Of a stretch of DNA of 44,314 bases, positions 42,091 to 44,314 are shown piece by piece. Each line of letters opens with the position of its first letter. Within the stretch, counting starts at the first letter, position 1. The position numbers and the translations under genes are program-made. Source of the DNA: Aquificaceae bacterium (lineage in GTDB: Bacteria; Aquificota; Aquificia; Aquificales; Aquificaceae); contig JANXBA010000005.1 in assembly GCA_025062075.1 (NCBI GenBank), forward strand, positions 1 to 44,314, given 5' to 3'. A model generated the notes under the pieces. The model was given only the letters and a program-made list of their open reading frames with translations. It made no database searches and was not told the origin of the DNA.

Positions 42091-42378
42091 ATGGTGTTAG
42101 GCGTGCTGAGAGCGGAGCTCTTCTTCCACGAAAGCAGTTCTCTCAAGGAGAAGAGGCAATACCTGCGCTCTATAAAGGACAAGGTGAGGTCTTCTCTAAA
42201 CGTGTCCGTGGCGGAGGTGGACCATCAAGACTTGTGGCAGAGGTCCAGCTTGGCTTTTGTCTGCGTGGCAGGAGACAGACCCATTGCAGAAAACACCTTA
42301 GACAGGGTAAAAAAACTCCTGGAAAGACACTACCCTGAGCTCCTCTTAGAGGTAAAGACAGAGTTTATCAAGCTCTGA
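42091..42378 (+). CDS. DUF503 (YlxP-like) protein
   Basis: A 95-residue protein of the DUF503 family: VLGVLRAELFFHESSSLKEKRQYLRSIKDKVRSSLNVSVAEVDHQDLWQRS-type pattern, with the SLKEKR motif and the conserved AEVDHQDLWQ segment. YlxP homologues usually lie near rbfA and translation genes; the function is unclear. I chose the ATG at 42091; a TTG four codons earlier lies in the IS remnant. No ribosome binding site is visible. The 3' end overlaps the next gene by 11 nt. Confidence 0.85.
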   Translation: MVLGVLRAELFFHESSSLKEKRQYLRSIKDKVRSSLNVSVAEVDHQDLWQRSSLAFVCVAGDRPIAENTLDRVKKLLERHYPELLLEVKTEFIKL

Positions 42379-43486
42379 AACCCAAGGTTGCGTAAGAAAC
42401 TATTGAGTCCGTTGACTCCTCGTAGTACTGCTGGTAGTCAAAGAGCTGACCCTCCCTTGCGCCTGCGAGCTTGAGAAGGTGCGCAAAGACCAAGTTCACA
42501 TACTGTCCGTCGATTCGCGTGTAGTTTCCGTCCTTTTGCAGGAGATTAAAGGCCTCCTCGCCCTGAAGGGCCTCCATCAAGCCAAGATAGGTCCTGTCTC
42601 TGAAAGAGGGGTCAAAGCTCCTGGCGTCTCCAAACTTCTTACCCACGTGGCTGAGGTCCACACTTGATATAAAGAGCACGCTTTGAATGTCATCGTCCAA
42701 CACTCTGAGCAAGTTCTGAGCAAGCCCTCGCAAGAGCTCTTTGTCGCCGTAGGAGACTATCATGGCCAGAGCCTGCGCATGCGGAAAGAGCATTTTGGCA
42801 TAGAGGCTGGCGAACTCTATGGAGTGCTCCATGGAATAGGAAAGTAGGTCGTGGGTCAGGTCAAAGCGGTAAAAAGACTGGAGCTTCTCAATCAAGTCTC
42901 TTCTGGTGCTTAACCTGCCGAAGGGAGTCTGCATGTCCAAGGGGAGTACGGAGAAGGGCATCTCATGCCAGTAGTGAGATACGCCCAGTATTACTATCAG
43001 CCTTTTTTCTGTCCCTACTCTGCCGTAGCCCTCCCAGTAGGTCCGTCTGGCCACCCTCAGGTCCATGTGAGGCACCATAAGCCCTAAGAGGTTTAGCTTT
43101 TCCTTCTCTTCCCCCTGTAGGAACTCCCTGCACTGGTCTTCCTGCGGAGGGTAGACCTCGCCCACGTGAGACATGGCCCTTACGCCTTGCGCAAGCACCT
43201 TCTCTTTGGCCTCTCTGAACGCACGCCGGAAGTTGTCGCTCTCCAACAGCAAGGCTTGGTCAAGGTCTTGCACAAACTCCAGGAGCTCCTGCTCCGTGAT
43301 TAGGTTGCCCGTTCTTCTGAAAAACTCCGCTCTTATGTCCTTCAGGTCCATGGAGCCGTCCATCAGGGACATGAGCAAAAGCCCAAGGCGGGAAACCACG
43401 AGCCCCTCTGACAGGTTCAGGGGGTCTCTCACCCAGAAGCCCTCTCCGAGCGGCTGTAGGTCAAAAGCTCTAAGCTTTGGCCTCAT
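42368..43486 (-). CDS. AmmeMemoRadiSam system protein B (MEMO1-like)
   Basis: A 372-residue protein. The C-terminal MEMO domain (from about 115) contains LMVPHMDLRVARRTYWEGY, VILGVSHYWHEMPFSV, the MEHSIEFASLYAKMLFP motif and SSVDLSHVGKKFGD, with His residues in the positions of the MEMO active-site-like pocket. An N-terminal extension of about 110 residues resembles a PqqD-like or winged-helix domain. Role unknown: MEMO proteins accompany an AMMECR1 protein and a radical SAM protein, neither of which is next to it here. Confidence 0.85.
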   Translation of the reverse strand: MRPKLRAFDLQPLGEGFWVRDPLNLSEGLVVSRLGLLLMSLMDGSMDLKDIRAEFFRRTGNLITEQELLEFVQDLDQALLLESDNFRRAFREAKEKVLAQGVRAMSHVGEVYPPQEDQCREFLQGEEKEKLNLLGLMVPHMDLRVARRTYWEGYGRVGTEKRLIVILGVSHYWHEMPFSVLPLDMQTPFGRLSTRRDLIEKLQSFYRFDLTHDLLSYSMEHSIEFASLYAKMLFPHAQALAMIVSYGDKELLRGLAQNLLRVLDDDIQSVLFISSVDLSHVGKKFGDARSFDPSFRDRTYLGLMEALQGEEAFNLLQKDGNYTRIDGQYVNLVFAHLLKLAGAREGQLFDYQQYYEESTDSIVSYATLGFRA

Positions 43487-43899
43487 CCGAAGGTGATGAC
43501 CTCCTCCTCCACAAACCTCCTCTCCTGTAGCTCCCAGCTTCTGTAAGATGTGACCTTGCCCTTGCTCACCGACAGAATAATGTAAGAGAAGCCCTCAAAG
43601 GCCCTCTCCAGGTCAAATTGGGAAGGGATGTCTGGATGGTCGGGATGGGAGTGGTAGACGCCTACTATGTCAAGACCGAACTGTCTTGCCTTCTTCTCGG
43701 CCAAGAGGTAGTCTTGCGGAGCTATTTCGTACCTGTCGTGCTTTCTGTCAGGATTGGCGTTGGGCGTCTCGTAAACTCCAAAGACTGTCCTGAGGCTTCC
43801 CTCAGACTTGCCCAGCAGTAGACCGCAGGTTTCGTAGGGATAGTCCCTCTCCGCCTGAGCCACAATCTTCTGCAGGGCAGAGGACTTTATCCTTAACAT
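43483..43899 (-). CDS. JAMM/MPN-domain metalloprotease
   Basis: A 138-residue JAB1/MPN protein with the complete JAMM motif: E23 (YPYETCGLLLG) and H83-S-H85 with S93 and D96 (HSHPDHPDIPSQFD, HxHx7Sx2D). Bacterial members cleave C-terminal residues from ubiquitin-like sulfur carriers (ThiS/MoaD type) before sulfur loading. No such carrier gene is in the window. It overlaps the MEMO gene by 4 nt, and lies 1 nt after asd. Confidence 0.9.
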   Translation of the reverse strand: MLRIKSSALQKIVAQAERDYPYETCGLLLGKSEGSLRTVFGVYETPNANPDRKHDRYEIAPQDYLLAEKKARQFGLDIVGVYHSHPDHPDIPSQFDLERAFEGFSYIILSVSKGKVTSYRSWELQERRFVEEEVITFG

Positions 43900-43900
43900 G

Positions 43901-44314
43901 TCAAACCCTTGCGTGCTGTAGAAGGAGCTCTGCTATCTGCACCGCGTTAGTAGCGGCGCCTTTGCGGATGTTGTCCGCCACCACCCACAGGGAAAGGCCC
44001 GGCTCAAACACGATGTCTCTTCTTATCCTACCCACGAAGACCTCGTCTCTGCCTGCCACTTCCACCGCAAGAGGGTATGCCCCTTCCTGCGGGTCGTCCA
44101 CCACTACCACACCCTTTGCCTTTTTGAGTAGCTGGCGGGCCTCCTCCGGGGAGAGTTCTCCCTTCAGCTGAAGACTTATGGCCTCCGAGTGCCCGTAGAA
44201 GACGGGGACCCTTACGCAGGTGGCGGAGACCTTTATCTGCGGGTCGTGGAGTATCTTTCGGGTCTCGTTGAGCATCTTGAGCTCCTCTTTGGTGTATCCG
44301 CTCTCCGTGAAGGC
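43901..44314 (-). CDS. asd: Aspartate-semialdehyde dehydrogenase (partial, 5' end beyond window)
   Basis: The last 138 codons of Asd, which makes aspartate semialdehyde for Lys, Thr and Met synthesis. The visible part has GYTKEELKMLNETRKIL, the substrate-binding VRVPVFYGHSEAISLQL with the catalytic-site His, and the ending WVVADNIRKGAATNAVQIAELLL. The catalytic Cys lies upstream, outside the window. One nt separates it from the JAMM gene, so asd-JAMM-MEMO form an operon. Confidence 0.93.
   Translation of the reverse strand, partial: AFTESGYTKEELKMLNETRKILHDPQIKVSATCVRVPVFYGHSEAISLQLKGELSPEEARQLLKKAKGVVVVDDPQEGAYPLAVEVAGRDEVFVGRIRRDIVFEPGLSLWVVADNIRKGAATNAVQIAELLLQHARV

Noticed and set aside
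1-44314. CRISPR array, prophage or integrase-type mobile island
   Set aside because: No regularly spaced repeats, phage structural genes or integrase were seen; the only mobile traces are the IS remnants near 41-42 kb.

Overview
The window looks like a piece of chromosome from a thermophilic member of the Aquificales (Aquificaceae; Hydrogenobacter/Thermocrinis/Aquifex type). This is inferred from protein character (Lys/Glu-rich, short, tightly packed enzymes), from the gene set (Gram-negative envelope genes, Hfq, primary sigma factor, MinCDE, an aa3-type oxidase) and from recognisable family features such as a histidine-phosphatase-type phosphoserine phosphatase homologue. Base composition by eye is roughly 50-55% GC, falling in the transposase-remnant region near 41-42 kb. 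Genes occupy almost everything, no gap exceeds about 300 bases, and many neighbours overlap by 1-8 nt.

Layout. 1-8.3 kb: partial phosphoserine-phosphatase-like gene (-); a small unknown gene with lpd (+); rimM (-); an Nfu Fe-S protein, a decayed stretch, an unknown gene and a beta-hydroxyacid dehydrogenase (+); rpoD and a phosphoribosyltransferase (-); a radical SAM protein that may be lipoyl synthase subunit LipS2, and a FUN14-like membrane protein (+). 8.3-13.4 kb: dnaE and dtd (-), then a three-gene cluster of a membrane protein, a DUF465 protein and a YjbQ-like protein (+). 13.4-17.6 kb: cytochrome oxidase operon coxC-sco-coxB-coxA, whose subunit I has the YSHPxVY signature of A2-type enzymes. 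17.6-23.6 kb: cysS-folD (+), then argD, nadE and a TPR lipoprotein-like/secreted protein (-). 23.6-26.3 kb: hfq-hflX-purA (+).

26.3-30.2 kb (-) is the most interesting block: a six-gene envelope-spanning metal-acquisition operon with one good promoter. It encodes a secreted His/Cys peptide, a DsrE-like protein with a CxxCC motif, a His-rich outer-membrane beta-barrel, a small Cys-rich membrane protein, a ZnuA-like binding protein and a ZnuB-like permease. A 21-bp inverted repeat lies over the promoter -10. No ATPase subunit is encoded here. Zinc is the best guess for the substrate.

30.2-40.8 kb: an Atg22-like MFS transporter (+); def, a SpoVG-like gene and tsaB (-); two tandem SurA-like chaperones (+); tRNA-Asn followed at once by minC-minD-minE and a HAD phosphatase (-); ftsW (+); a heptosyltransferase, a small lipoprotein-like gene and a GltD-like oxidoreductase (-). 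40.8-42.1 kb: two diverged remnants of the same insertion sequence, in the same orientation, bracketing a stand-alone CZB (zinc-binding) domain gene. 42.1 kb to the end: a DUF503 gene (+), then partial asd, a JAMM/MPN protease and an AmmeMemoRadiSam-B protein (-).

Two genome-style patterns stand out. All nine convergent gene pairs overlap at their 3' ends, and several starts sit 6-7 nt after a -10-like hexamer, suggesting leaderless mRNAs.
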